Part shown: positions 9,081 through 17,961 of the stretch, piece by piece
How the letters are laid out: each line of letters starts with the position of its first letter
Position numbering within the stretch: the first letter of the stretch is position 1
NCBI RefSeq assembly: GCF_000812565.1
Contig: NZ_JTAM01000005.1
Coordinates: 208,271-272,270, forward strand
DNA: 64,000 bases
Direction: 5' to 3'
DNA from: Flammeovirga sp. OC4
GTDB lineage: Bacteria > Bacteroidota > Bacteroidia > Cytophagales > Flammeovirgaceae
Notes under the pieces: generated by a model
The model's input: only the letters and a program-made list of their open reading frames with translations
What the model was told of the DNA's origin: nothing
The model's database searches: none
Made by a program: the position numbers and the translations under genes

Positions 9081-10920
9081 AATGTTGCCCTACATAAAAC
9101 TCTATCGTTTTCATCGATTCATTTCCGAGATTATCATAAGCAACTACTTTTATCTCATAATGCTGATCCTTTTTCAAATGTTCTTTTTCAGAGATATCTA
9201 AATTTGAACCACTTGAATAGAGATTCATTGGACCACCATTGATAGAATACTTAATTTCTTTTGTACCAACATGCGTATCAGTAGCTCCTAAATATACTTT
9301 GGTAAATGCCGGATAGATATCAAATTCTCCATGTTTACCGATAGGTTCAATACTCATGTTGGCGTGCACCTCCGGTCCTTCATTATCCACGAAAAATTTC
9401 ACCTCATTTTCAGATTCTTCATTATTGACATTATCTATAGCATGGAATGTCAAAGTTTGATCTCCTTCTTCATTAACGGTAAATGCTCCACTATAAGTTT
9501 TATCAGCTTCACCATTTATAGCAAAAAAAGTATCTTTCACTTTAGAATGAGAGTCTAAAGATGTCAATTTCACCTGCGTCTTTGAGGTAACAAATAACGT
9601 ATCTCGGTGCTCAAATTGTTCTCCAATAAATTCATATGAAGAGGAAGGAGGTACATTATCCATAAATAATATTTCCGTCCCTTCAATAGTCTTAACAGCT
9701 GTCATATTATTGACATTATCAGACGCTTTATAACTAATATGGTGCTCCCCTAACTCATTTTTCAACGTAAAAGCTGTCCCGGTGTAAGGCGTATAATTTG
9801 CTCCTCCATTTGGACTATATAAAACTTGTTTTACTCCTGCTTTATTATCAGAAGAAGCTATACTGAAAGTAGTCCTTGGTGAGATATATCGAATATTATC
9901 GTCCATATATTGATCACCAATAATTGTATGTGAGATTTCAGGAGCAATTTTATCAACATAAAAAGTCAGTGTTTTCTCGACTTCTTCATTATCTACTAAA
10001 TCAAATCCTTTATAATGAATTTCATGCTCTCCATCTTTTAGGTCTTTCAAAGTAATGGGCTGATAAGTATATTCTTGAAAAGCACTATTATCATAACTGA
10101 ATTCAATATGATCTACACCAGACATTTCATCTTCACTTTGCAACCTCACAGTAGCATAAGGTGAAACAATATTTTCATTATATACCAAGCCTTTCCAGTG
10201 AGCCATAGAATTAGGAGATGTCAAGTCAATTTTGAAAGTAGAGGTACGCACTTCCTCAGGGTTACCTACATTATCGGCCGAATAATAGTAAATAATATGT
10301 TGCCCTTCTTCTGTCAACGCTACTGAATATTCATATTCGTGAAAGTTCTCTCCATCCAATGAATAATAGATATTCTTAACGCCTGAATATGTATCATCAG
10401 CCACAATGTGCATCATTAGGTTTTTACCGTAAAAAGCCTCAACACCGTTATCATGCAATCGTGTACCATCAAAAGAAATTTTGGAAACGGGAGCTTTGCT
10501 ATCTGCTATTACTTCATATTTCACTTCTCTCTTGGGTAAGATATACTCTTTCGTTTCTGGATCCACTGCCCATTTTGATCGAATATAATTAGGACCTTCT
10601 GTATCTAAATAAAGTGCTTCATTAGGCTTTACTTCTTCTGATTCATTTAATTGGTAATGCTCAGCACTCGCATCTTTAGAAATTGAAAAACTTAAAAATA
10701 ATGGTAAGGATTTATTGACGTAAGTGCCTGAATGATCAATATACACACTTTTTTGATGGTCTAATCGCTGAGGTGCTGTATTTGATGCCATTAATTGAGG
10801 AGCATCTTCTTCAACTTTAATTTCTTCATTAATATTTAATGTGGTAGGAGTTTGAGGGTATATAAATTGAATTGATAATAACAGTATCAAGATGTAGAGT
10901 AAAAGAATCTTATTTTTCAT
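9079..10920 (-). CDS. Secreted protein with repeated Ig/OmpL47-like beta domains
   Basis: This 613-residue protein has an N-terminal signal peptide (KNKILLLYILILLLSIQFIYP). It carries about five to six tandem modules of roughly 95 residues, at about 140-235, 235-325, 325-425, 430-515 and 515-610. Each has the pattern: D-x-x-P-x-S, a conserved V-K-x-(I/V)-x-Y-S-(L/I/P)-(D/N)-G segment, a G-x-H-x-I-x-Y-(Y/K)-(A/G)-x-D-N-V-x-N strand and an xTFYVD ending. This resembles the OmpL47-type beta-barrel/Ig-fold modules seen in surface and glycan-associated proteins. There is no catalytic domain and no obvious type IX secretion C-terminal domain. The likely role is extracellular or periplasmic, structural or adhesive; the partner is unknown. 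Its upstream neighbour on the same strand (LYS1-like) is separated by a terminator, so it is probably monocistronic. Confidence 0.75.
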   Translation of the reverse strand: MKNKILLLYILILLLSIQFIYPQTPTTLNINEEIKVEEDAPQLMASNTAPQRLDHQKSVYIDHSGTYVNKSLPLFLSFSISKDASAEHYQLNESEEVKPNEALYLDTEGPNYIRSKWAVDPETKEYILPKREVKYEVIADSKAPVSKISFDGTRLHDNGVEAFYGKNLMMHIVADDTYSGVKNIYYSLDGENFHEYEYSVALTEEGQHIIYYYSADNVGNPEEVRTSTFKIDLTSPNSMAHWKGLVYNENIVSPYATVRLQSEDEMSGVDHIEFSYDNSAFQEYTYQPITLKDLKDGEHEIHYKGFDLVDNEEVEKTLTFYVDKIAPEISHTIIGDQYMDDNIRYISPRTTFSIASSDNKAGVKQVLYSPNGGANYTPYTGTAFTLKNELGEHHISYKASDNVNNMTAVKTIEGTEILFMDNVPPSSSYEFIGEQFEHRDTLFVTSKTQVKLTSLDSHSKVKDTFFAINGEADKTYSGAFTVNEEGDQTLTFHAIDNVNNEESENEVKFFVDNEGPEVHANMSIEPIGKHGEFDIYPAFTKVYLGATDTHVGTKEIKYSINGGPMNLYSSGSNLDISEKEHLKKDQHYEIKVVAYDNLGNESMKTIEFYVGQH

Positions 10921-11235
10921 TATTTCGGTAAATTAGGTTTTTGTAATGTTGGTTAATATTACTTAATAAAATAGCAAAAGGTTACATATTAGACCTTATC
11001 CTTTGGATATACTTTACATCAGCAAAAACCTCAAACCTACTCTAATACATAAAAAAATGACATTTTCGAACTAAAAAGCTTAATTCCCACCAAAAACATT
11101 ACATGAATATTTTTTTTATCTTTTTTTACATTTACATAAAAAAATGAGACGATCTTTATAAAATCAGACCCTCTCATTTTTTCATTATACTAATATAAGT
11201 GCGAGCAAATTAGCACACTTTATATAGAATATACT
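10921..11235. other. AT-rich intergenic region
   Basis: This stretch of about 315 bases holds the 5' flank of the Ig-repeat gene and the terminator of the LYS1-like gene (11138-11182). No coding frame or repeat was recognised. Confidence 0.6.
11138..11182 (-). terminator. Putative terminator of the LYS1-like gene
   Basis: The arms aaaaaatgaga and tctcatttttt bracket a long loop about 55 bases after the minus-strand stop. The stem is short, so it is a weak terminator candidate. Confidence 0.45.
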
Positions 11236-12444
11236 CTATTCTTTACCATCTACGTAATCTTGTAAATAAGAGAACTTCTCCGTCAACTTTTTATCATGAG
11301 TAATTGTTGCACCTGCTACTACCCCTTGTTGAGTCGTAAAAAGATCTTCTAATACATTATCGATCATCTGACGACCAAAAGCTTCAGAAGCATCTCTTGG
11401 CAATTCATTTGGTAAATTATCAACCGCCATCACAGTAATATTATCCAAACTTGTAAATGCCGCCTCATCATTTCCTGTAGATGGGTTATAATCATAAATT
11501 GGATCAGCGATAGTCGATGGTCTTTTCGTACTAGGAATCGACCCCTCAATATCACAAGTTACATCTGCGATCACTTCAATTTTAAAATCGTCCTTTTGAG
11601 CATCTTCTTTTGTAAATAAAACAGGAGCATCAGGATGCCAGAACGCACCTGCCACCAACATATTTGATACTGAAATAAATTCTCCAAATGTTGAATTATA
11701 ATCTGATGGATTAGCGAAGAAATCTTTAATTTCAAAAGCACTTCCATCCTTTTTTTCATGGTAATCTTTTGATCTCAACTGTACAAAGACAGGTCCTTCA
11801 AAAGATTCATTCAAATAATCTTGTCTACTTACTTTTTTAATACCTGCTGCCAATAAAGTTTCAACGGCACCATTTGACACACGACCACTTCCCGTTAAAG
11901 CAATCTTGAAATCGTTCGGTAGCTTTACTTTTTTACATTCAATCCACATTTCATTCAAATCGTGGCATAGATGTGCAGGTTTAAGATCATAAATGTTATG
12001 GCGTTTACCATACGCTAACAAACCATTATAAGCACCAACAAGTCCTGCAAAACGGCCAAATGCGATGACTCTTGATCCATCTTCTCTTACTAAAACCTCA
12101 TAATCTACAATATCGATATTGTTGTTAAGGATTGCTCTCAACAACTCTCTATTGTAAGGTTGTTTTTTGATGGTGTGAGAGAAAAAGAAATATTTTTTAT
12201 TCGGAACCAATTCTGGAATAGGAACCTCTTTAATACCTAAAAGAATATCGCAGTCGTCTACATTATCTACTACAGCAATTCCCATCTCTTCGTATTCTTG
12301 GTCCGTATAGCATCTGATGGGGCTTTTCTGTACGTAAATCTCTACGTCAGGATATTTTTCTAAAACTTCCTCACATTGGGCTGGAGTAAGTGCCACTCTT
12401 TTGTCCTCAGGTACTTTTCCTTCTTTAATGATTCCTACTTTCAT
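11236..12444 (-). CDS. LYS1-type saccharopine dehydrogenase/alanine dehydrogenase-like NAD(P) oxidoreductase
   Basis: This 402-residue enzyme belongs to the alanine dehydrogenase/PNT/LYS1 superfamily. The N-terminus (KVGIIKEGKVPEDKRVALTP) is the family signature. FSHTIKKQPYN and DYEVLVREDGSRVIAFGRFAG match the substrate domain of lysine-forming saccharopine dehydrogenase. The dinucleotide-binding fold is around IALTGSGRVSNGAVETLLAAG (about residues 180-205). The end of the protein (DNLPNELPRDASEAFG) is typical of LYS1. The known reaction is NAD-dependent interconversion of saccharopine with lysine and 2-oxoglutarate, but bacterial members often lack the rest of that pathway and the true substrate here cannot be read. 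TerD lies 174 bp upstream on the same strand. Confidence 0.85.
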   Translation of the reverse strand: MKVGIIKEGKVPEDKRVALTPAQCEEVLEKYPDVEIYVQKSPIRCYTDQEYEEMGIAVVDNVDDCDILLGIKEVPIPELVPNKKYFFFSHTIKKQPYNRELLRAILNNNIDIVDYEVLVREDGSRVIAFGRFAGLVGAYNGLLAYGKRHNIYDLKPAHLCHDLNEMWIECKKVKLPNDFKIALTGSGRVSNGAVETLLAAGIKKVSRQDYLNESFEGPVFVQLRSKDYHEKKDGSAFEIKDFFANPSDYNSTFGEFISVSNMLVAGAFWHPDAPVLFTKEDAQKDDFKIEVIADVTCDIEGSIPSTKRPSTIADPIYDYNPSTGNDEAAFTSLDNITVMAVDNLPNELPRDASEAFGRQMIDNVLEDLFTTQQGVVAGATITHDKKLTEKFSYLQDYVDGKE

Positions 12445-12618
12445 GCTATTTTTTAGATCTATGTATTAAATTTTGGCTGTATGTAAATAATTTGTTTCTA
12501 AGGGATTATTACAACAAGTACAGAGATGGTCAACACCTCAAATTGTCACTTTGAGCACTTTTGCACTCATTTTTGCGAAGATGAGAAAAAAATTATGATG
12601 AACAAAAAGTAAAATGGA

Positions 12619-13194
12619 TTACAATTCTGGAATAAATTTATCGACATAACCCTGCAGGCCTATTTTTGTACCATAGCCAGTGGGTACAAAACGCCAACCA
12701 TCATCTTCTCTTTTCAACCTTGCAAACTCTACTTCGGTATCGTCTCCAAAATCTGCGTCAAGGTCATAGTGTAATACTTCTACTTGGGTTTCTAAGTTTA
12801 AAACTCGAATATAAGCTTCATCTAAATTGCCGAAATTATGCCTTCTACTTTTAGCATCATAAATACTCACAATAAAAACCAACTCCTTGACTACAGGTGA
12901 AATGTAGGGTAAATTCAATAAAATTTCCTCATCATCTCCGTGGCTATCGCCTGTTCTATTATCACCTCTATGTCTTACCATCCCATCAGGTGACTCTAGA
13001 TTATTATAAAACACGAAATATTCGTCACTAGGAAGTTTTCCATCCTCTCCTAACATAAATACTGATGCATCTAAATCCAGCTGTCCTCCTTTTCTTACTT
13101 CCCAACCCAAACCAATTTTAATTTTACTGAGTTTTTTCTCTGCTGCATCTTTCAGGCGAATTCCCTTCCCCTTTTTTACAATTTTTGTTGCCAT
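12619..13194 (-). CDS. TerD family protein
   Basis: This 191-residue protein is a full-length member of the TerD/TerE/CABP stress-protein family. Signatures visible are GLGWEV followed by DLDASVFML (about residues 30-50), the calcium-binding stretch HRGDNRTGDSHGDDE (about 75-90) and the strand FIVSIYDA then NFGNLDEAYIRV. TerD proteins bind calcium through the Asp-rich segment and are linked to tellurite, phage and membrane-stress responses. Here it stands alone, with no TerB, TerC or TerZ nearby, so a role in a full tellurium system is unlikely from this context. There is a basic N-terminal extension (ATKIVKKGKGIRLKDAAEKK). It may be cotranscribed with the dehydrogenase downstream. Confidence 0.9.
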   Translation of the reverse strand: MATKIVKKGKGIRLKDAAEKKLSKIKIGLGWEVRKGGQLDLDASVFMLGEDGKLPSDEYFVFYNNLESPDGMVRHRGDNRTGDSHGDDEEILLNLPYISPVVKELVFIVSIYDAKSRRHNFGNLDEAYIRVLNLETQVEVLHYDLDADFGDDTEVEFARLKREDDGWRFVPTGYGTKIGLQGYVDKFIPEL

Positions 13195-13482
13195 TTGTTG
13201 ATTCCTGTTATTTGAAAGTAAGTATAAAGACGAAATTAACTGTTTACAAATTCTAATTCCTGTTTTGTGGAGAACTACACTGCAAAAGAAGTTTTTTTAA
13301 TTAAAACTGAGGAAAGAGGTATTCCCTTTTTTGAGTTAGCACTTAGTTTTATAATTTGTACATAAGAAATACTTTAAACTTCATTAGTACCTGTTCAAAA
13401 TTATCTATAGTTGATAACGATCAGCTACTTACTCGAGAATATTTCAATCAAAATAACCAATTCTCACAAAGACAACAAACAC

Positions 13483-14607
13483 ATGATTAGCTATTGGGAA
13501 AAAGAAAGTTTTGTAAACTATGACTTCATTGTAGTAGGCAGTGGCATTGTCGGACTAACCGCTGCTATTGAGTACAAAGAAGCACATCCAAAAGAAAAAG
13601 TTCTGATTATCGAAAAAGGCATTCTCCCCTCAGGTGCTAGCACGAAAAATGCAGGTTTTGCTTGTTTTGGAAGCCTAACAGAAATATGTGATGATTTGGA
13701 AAGTATACCTTCTTCAAAAGTATTAGAAACAATTGAAAACCGATACAGAGGACTCCAAAAACTTAGAAATAGACTAGGTGATAAAGCTTTTGACTTTCAA
13801 CCATTAGGAGGTTATGAATTGATCACCAATCAGCAAAAGGACTACCTAGACAGAACTTCGGAAATCAATAAAATGCTATACCCGATCTTCAATGATAATG
13901 TTTTCTCTCCTGCTGATGAAAAAATTGGAGCTTTTGGCTTTCCTCATCAAACAGTAAAACATCTCCTTTTTAATCAGTTTGAAGGGCAGATTCATACCGG
14001 AAAAATGATGAAAGGTTTGATCGATTTAGCGAGATCAATTGATATTGAAATCATTACTGGTACAGAAGTGATCGATTTTATTGATGATGGAGATAGGGTG
14101 ATTATCAATTGTAAAAATCAATTTCAGAAGGTAGATTTTTATGCTGAAAAAATTTCAATTTGTGTGAATGCCTATGCTAAAAAACTATTACCCCAACTTG
14201 AGGTTTCCCCAGGAAGAGGGCAAGTATTAATGACCAACCCCATCAAAAACTTACCTATCAAAGGGACATTCCACATGGACAGAGGATATTATTACTTCAG
14301 AAATGTTGGCAATAGAATTTTACTTGGAGGAGGTAGAAATCTAGATTATGAAGGAGAAACGACTACAACTATTAAGACTTCCCCTCAGATTATTAGTCAC
14401 CTAAAACTTCTTTTAAAGGAAGTCATCTTACCCAACACTCCACATCAAATAAGTATGACATGGGCAGGAATAATGGCCTTTGGAGATCAAAAAGTACCTA
14501 TTGTGAAATTACTTTCGGATAGAATTGCCATAGGTGTAAGAATGGGTGGTATGGGAGTTGCGATAGGTTCAGAAGTTGGAAAAGAAATCAACTCTCTTTT
14601 AGATTGA
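13483..14607 (+). CDS. FAD-dependent oxidoreductase, DAO/glycine oxidase-like family
   Basis: This 374-residue flavoprotein opens with a Rossmann motif (FIVVGSGIVGLTAAIEY, about residues 12-28) and the adjacent EKG acidic end that holds the FAD ribose. It continues with PSGASTKNAGFA, typical of D-amino-acid oxidase (DAO) family members, and ends with a GVRMGGMGVAIGSEVG flavin loop. The family oxidises amines or amino acids such as glycine, sarcosine or D-amino acids. The substrate cannot be read from the sequence. The start is placed at ATG 13483 because the upstream TTG (13411) would add 24 residues of unlikely sequence before the Rossmann strand. No signal peptide or membrane segment is seen. 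The gene appears monocistronic. Confidence 0.87.
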   Translation: MISYWEKESFVNYDFIVVGSGIVGLTAAIEYKEAHPKEKVLIIEKGILPSGASTKNAGFACFGSLTEICDDLESIPSSKVLETIENRYRGLQKLRNRLGDKAFDFQPLGGYELITNQQKDYLDRTSEINKMLYPIFNDNVFSPADEKIGAFGFPHQTVKHLLFNQFEGQIHTGKMMKGLIDLARSIDIEIITGTEVIDFIDDGDRVIINCKNQFQKVDFYAEKISICVNAYAKKLLPQLEVSPGRGQVLMTNPIKNLPIKGTFHMDRGYYYFRNVGNRILLGGGRNLDYEGETTTTIKTSPQIISHLKLLLKEVILPNTPHQISMTWAGIMAFGDQKVPIVKLLSDRIAIGVRMGGMGVAIGSEVGKEINSLLD

Positions 14608-14777
14608 TTCAAAAACAAAAGGTTTCAATCCCTGTTATTAAAGCATTAAAAACAATGTATTTACACAAAACAGTGATATTCGTCACCAAAAATGAAAGCA
14701 TATTTCAAAAATTAGATGCATATTGCGTCGCATAAAAATTATAGGTTACTAAACTTCAAAAAAACATATCATAAATC

Positions 14778-15404
14778 ATGAATTTACTTCTTACGCACAG
14801 AATAATCGTATCCCTATTTTTATTGATTTATCTTATTAAGGCTGTATTAATGTTCTTAGGAAAAGATAAGTTTGAAAAGTTTGCTAAAGCAATCAAAGTT
14901 CCTGAAATGATTATTTCATTCTTGTTCTTAGCTACAGGGGGATATTTACTATATGTTATTCCATTATATACTAAGGCTTTAACGATTAAATTTGCTTTAG
15001 TTGTTGCTTCTATTCCATTAGCAGTTATCGCTACCAAAAAATTCAATAAGATTTTGATGGTACTTTCGGTATTCTGTTTAGTTATGGCCTATGGTATGGC
15101 AGAAATGCACAGAGCTTCAGCAAAGAAACAATTGACTGGAGGTTCAACGACAATCCAAACAGCAGACGGTAATGTTTTATCAGGCAAGGACTTATTCACT
15201 AAGAAATGTTCACAATGTCATGGTATTGACGGAGATGCTCAAAGAAGTAATGCTCCAAAATTGTCAGAAAGCAAGCTTAATGATGCTGAAATTGAGCATC
15301 TTGTAAGAAATGGAAAAGGAATTATGTTCTCATTTAGTGAAAAAGACATCTCAAATGAGGAACTTAAGGCCATCACGAAATACGCGAAGTCATTAAGAAA
15401 ATAG
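14778..15404 (+). CDS. Membrane-anchored c-type cytochrome
   Basis: This 208-residue protein has four hydrophobic segments in the first 115 residues, roughly 5-28, 42-64, 70-86 and 91-107. A C-terminal cytochrome c domain follows with one haem-binding site, Cys144-x-x-Cys147-His148 (KKCSQCHGIDGD). The distal Met ligand is probably in GIMFSF (about residue 182). The fusion of a small four-helix membrane module to a monohaem cytochrome suggests an electron carrier held at the inner membrane with the haem facing the periplasm. No oxidase or dehydrogenase partner lies nearby. The start has no competing upstream candidate. A promoter and terminator-like hairpin for the next operon follow within 90 bases. 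Confidence 0.87.
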   Translation: MNLLLTHRIIVSLFLLIYLIKAVLMFLGKDKFEKFAKAIKVPEMIISFLFLATGGYLLYVIPLYTKALTIKFALVVASIPLAVIATKKFNKILMVLSVFCLVMAYGMAEMHRASAKKQLTGGSTTIQTADGNVLSGKDLFTKKCSQCHGIDGDAQRSNAPKLSESKLNDAEIEHLVRNGKGIMFSFSEKDISNEELKAITKYAKSLRK

Positions 15405-15412
15405 AAATTCTA

Positions 15413-15442
15413 TTGCAATTTAATTTCGATTAAGTATCTTTG
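15413..15442 (+). promoter_or_regulatory. Consensus Bacteroidota promoter upstream of rimP
   Basis: TTG (15413-15415), exactly 19 bases, then TATCTTTG (15435-15442) matches the Bacteroidota housekeeping consensus TTG-N19-TAnnTTTG. Transcription would start near 15449. It lies just before a terminator-like hairpin and about 200 bases before rimP. Confidence 0.75.
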
Positions 15443-15468
15443 TGACAACATCACGAAAAAGCATCTAG

Positions 15469-15497
15469 AAGGGAGCGAATTTAGCTCCCTTTTTTGT
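15469..15497 (+). terminator. Terminator-like hairpin in the rimP leader (possible attenuator)
   Basis: The stem aagggagc/gctccctt with a 7-base loop is followed directly by a T run. It lies only about 20 bases after the predicted transcription start. It is either the terminator of a very short RNA or a leader attenuator for rimP-nusA-infB. Confidence 0.7.
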
Positions 15498-15648
15498 TTG
15501 CTTTTTTTTAGATGACCTTTAGAATTTTATTTATATTGAGCTGGATTTTAACGCTTTAGTGAATAGTTAATTCTATATTAAAAAGTTGAAGATTATATTA
15601 ATATTCTTGAGCTGAACTAAATTTTAAAATTTTATACAGTAAAGTTGT

Positions 15649-16116
15649 ATGGATTTAAGTGGACAAATCAAAGAGATCGTTGAAACACATTTAGAAGATG
15701 ATTCTTTATATGTTGTTAAAGTAGAAGTGAAAGCTGGCCGCCGTATGAAAGTTTTAATTATCTTGGACGGCGATGAGGGAGTAACGATTGAAGCTGTAAC
15801 AAAAATTTCAAGGAGTGTAGGTCATGAAATTGATGAGAGAGATCTTATCAAAGATGAATACAATTTTGAAGTAACATCGGCGGGTGTTGGCGAACCTTTA
15901 GAACTGCATAGACAGTACAACAAAAATGTAGGTAGAAAAGTAACAATCACCAGAGGAAACGAAACAAAGTTTACAGGTGAACTAAAAGCTGTTACTGACG
16001 AGGAGGTCACTATTGATGCTGAAATTAAAGAAAAAGGAAAAAAGAAAGTTGAAATTAAAGAAATGATCATTCCTTTCAGCGACATCAAAAGTACAGTTGT
16101 AGAAGTATCATTTTAA
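15649..16116 (+). CDS. rimP: Ribosome maturation factor RimP
   Basis: This 155-residue protein is full length for RimP, which is needed for maturation of the 30S ribosomal subunit. The N-terminal alpha/beta domain contains VVKVEVKAGRRMKVLIILDGDEGVTIEAV, and the family motif DEYNFEVTSAGVGEPL (normally EVSSPG followed by a DRPL-type end) lies at about residues 65-82. The C-terminal SH3-like domain is rich in Lys and Glu (EIKEKGKKKVEIKE). It is followed 43 bp later by nusA, the classic rimP-nusA-infB order, which supports the assignment. The leader of about 200 bases has a consensus promoter and a hairpin. ATG 15649 fits the family start. Confidence 0.95.
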   Translation: MDLSGQIKEIVETHLEDDSLYVVKVEVKAGRRMKVLIILDGDEGVTIEAVTKISRSVGHEIDERDLIKDEYNFEVTSAGVGEPLELHRQYNKNVGRKVTITRGNETKFTGELKAVTDEEVTIDAEIKEKGKKKVEIKEMIIPFSDIKSTVVEVSF

Positions 16117-16159
16117 TAATTAATATCAACCATAATCGAAAAAATAAACAGTTGCAGAT

Positions 16160-17734
16160 ATGAATAGCATGGAACTAATCGAATCGTTTAAGGAGTTTGC
16201 CAAAATGAAAGGCATTGACCGTCCTACAATGATCAAAATCTTGGAAGACGTATTCAAAACAATGATTCGTAAGCAATATGGTGATGACGCTACATTTGAT
16301 GTAATTATCAACGTAGATGCAGGTGATTTGGAAATTTGGCGTTACCGTCAAATCGTTGCTGATGATGCAGAAGAATTTGATGCCCAAACTCAAATTCACT
16401 TGACTGATGCTAAAAAAATCGAGGAAGACTTTGAGGTAGATGAAGAAGTAGCAGAAGCGGTTGAGATTGATTTCTTTGGTAGAAGAATGGTACAAACTGC
16501 TCGTCAAACATTAATTCAGAAAGTAAAAGACCTTGAGAAGAAGGTTCTTTTTGATCAATATAAAGAGCGTGTTGGTGAACTAATCATGGGTGAAGTTTAC
16601 CAAACATTGGGTAGAGAATTAATTATCATTGACCAAGACAACAATGAGCTTTCTTTACCAAGAAACGAGATGATTTCTAAAGATCGTTACAGAAAAGGAG
16701 ATCACGTTCGTGCAGTAATCGACAGAGTTGAAATGAACAACAACAACCCTAAGATTGTTCTTTCGCGTACTTCACCTTTATTCTTACGCCTTTTATTCGA
16801 ACAAGAAGTTCCTGAAATTTTTGACGGTTTGATCGCAATCAGAAACATTGTTCGTGAGCCAGGTGAAAGAGCTAAAGTTTCTGTTGAATCATTTGACGAT
16901 CGTATTGATCCAGTGGGTGCATGTGTTGGTATGAGAGGTTCTCGTATTCACTCTATTGTACGTGAATTACAAAATGAGAACATTGACGTAATTAACTATA
17001 CTGACAACTTAGACTTAATGATCAGACGTTCATTAAGCCCTGCACATATCAATACTGTAAAAGTAAACGAGGAAGAGAAGCGTGTTGAGGTAGTTTTACC
17101 AAAAGATCAAGTTTCTTTAGCGATCGGTAAAGGTGGTCAAAATATCAAGCTAGCTTCAATGTTGGTTGGATATGAGATCGACGTATTTAGAGAATTACAA
17201 GAGCACGAAGTAGAAGACTTCGATATTGATTTGATGGAATTCAATGACGTATTTGATGATTGGATGCTTCTTGAACTTAAAAATATTGGATTGGATACTG
17301 CTAAAGCGGTATTGGATCACGAAGTGGATGAACTAGTAAGAAGAACTGACTTGGAAGAGGAAATGATTCTTGCGATCATGCATACATTAAGAAAAGAGTT
17401 TGAAGATGATCAACAACAGGCTCCTCAAAATCAACCTAACAATAATGCGATGGATGATGATGAAGATTTTGAAGTGGATTACAGTGACGATGTTCTTGAT
17501 GAAGACATTGCAGAGGTAACCAATGCAGCTGCACAAAATAAAGCAGAAGCTAGTGAGAGCCCAAGTTTAGATGAGTTCAAAAATGACATTGAAGAATGGA
17601 TCATCGAAGAATTCAAAAAAGTGGGTCTTATTACAAAAGAAGATGTATTGTCACTTCCAAAAGAGGCTGTAATTGAAAAAACAGACTTAGAGGAAGAAAC
17701 TGTTGATGAAGTAATTGAAGCAATTTCTAAATAA
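16160..17734 (+). CDS. nusA: Transcription termination/antitermination factor NusA
   Basis: This 524-residue protein binds RNA polymerase and nascent RNA and modulates pausing, termination and antitermination. Visible in order are an N-terminal RNAP-binding domain (about 1-130), an S1 domain (about 135-205), and KH1 and KH2 (GACVGMRGSRIHSIVREL around 255 and AIGKGGQNIKLASML around 325). After KH2 there are two helical repeats of about 50 residues, at about 365-415 and 470-523, each with a L-(K/E)-x-(I/V)-G-L then a TDLEEE(M/T) pattern, separated by an acidic Asp/Glu linker. The double repeat recalls the AR1/AR2 tail of E. coli NusA. A terminator follows before the infB promoter, so infB has its own transcript as well as possible readthrough. 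Confidence 0.96.
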   Translation: MNSMELIESFKEFAKMKGIDRPTMIKILEDVFKTMIRKQYGDDATFDVIINVDAGDLEIWRYRQIVADDAEEFDAQTQIHLTDAKKIEEDFEVDEEVAEAVEIDFFGRRMVQTARQTLIQKVKDLEKKVLFDQYKERVGELIMGEVYQTLGRELIIIDQDNNELSLPRNEMISKDRYRKGDHVRAVIDRVEMNNNNPKIVLSRTSPLFLRLLFEQEVPEIFDGLIAIRNIVREPGERAKVSVESFDDRIDPVGACVGMRGSRIHSIVRELQNENIDVINYTDNLDLMIRRSLSPAHINTVKVNEEEKRVEVVLPKDQVSLAIGKGGQNIKLASMLVGYEIDVFRELQEHEVEDFDIDLMEFNDVFDDWMLLELKNIGLDTAKAVLDHEVDELVRRTDLEEEMILAIMHTLRKEFEDDQQQAPQNQPNNNAMDDDEDFEVDYSDDVLDEDIAEVTNAAAQNKAEASESPSLDEFKNDIEEWIIEEFKKVGLITKEDVLSLPKEAVIEKTDLEEETVDEVIEAISK

Positions 17735-17771
17735 TTGAAATCCCTGTTTTAGGATCTTCACTTAGAATACA

Positions 17772-17806
17772 AAAAGAGGGATTTAGAATTCTATAAATCC
17801 CTCTTT
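17772..17806 (+). terminator. Terminator after nusA
   Basis: The arms aaagagggattta and taaatccctcttt form a long stem followed by a T-rich stretch, about 40 bases after the nusA stop. Confidence 0.8.
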
Positions 17807-17947
17807 GTTATGTTTATTGTTTTTTATCTCTACAAATAATTGTGAACATCACTGCATTTTAGGGGCTTTTTGGAATGAAATCCAATAATAAGTGCAAAAA
17901 GGTAGTACTGATATGCAATTTAATTTAAGATTTAAAAAACAAACTTA

Positions 17948-17955
17948 TATCTTTG
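17948..17955 (+). promoter_or_regulatory. -7 element of the infB promoter
   Basis: TATCTTTG matches the Bacteroidota -7 consensus. The expected TTG 19 bases upstream is not exact, so this is a weaker match than the rimP promoter. Transcription would start near 17962, at the first hairpin of the leader. Confidence 0.55.
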
Positions 17956-17961
17956 CACTTT

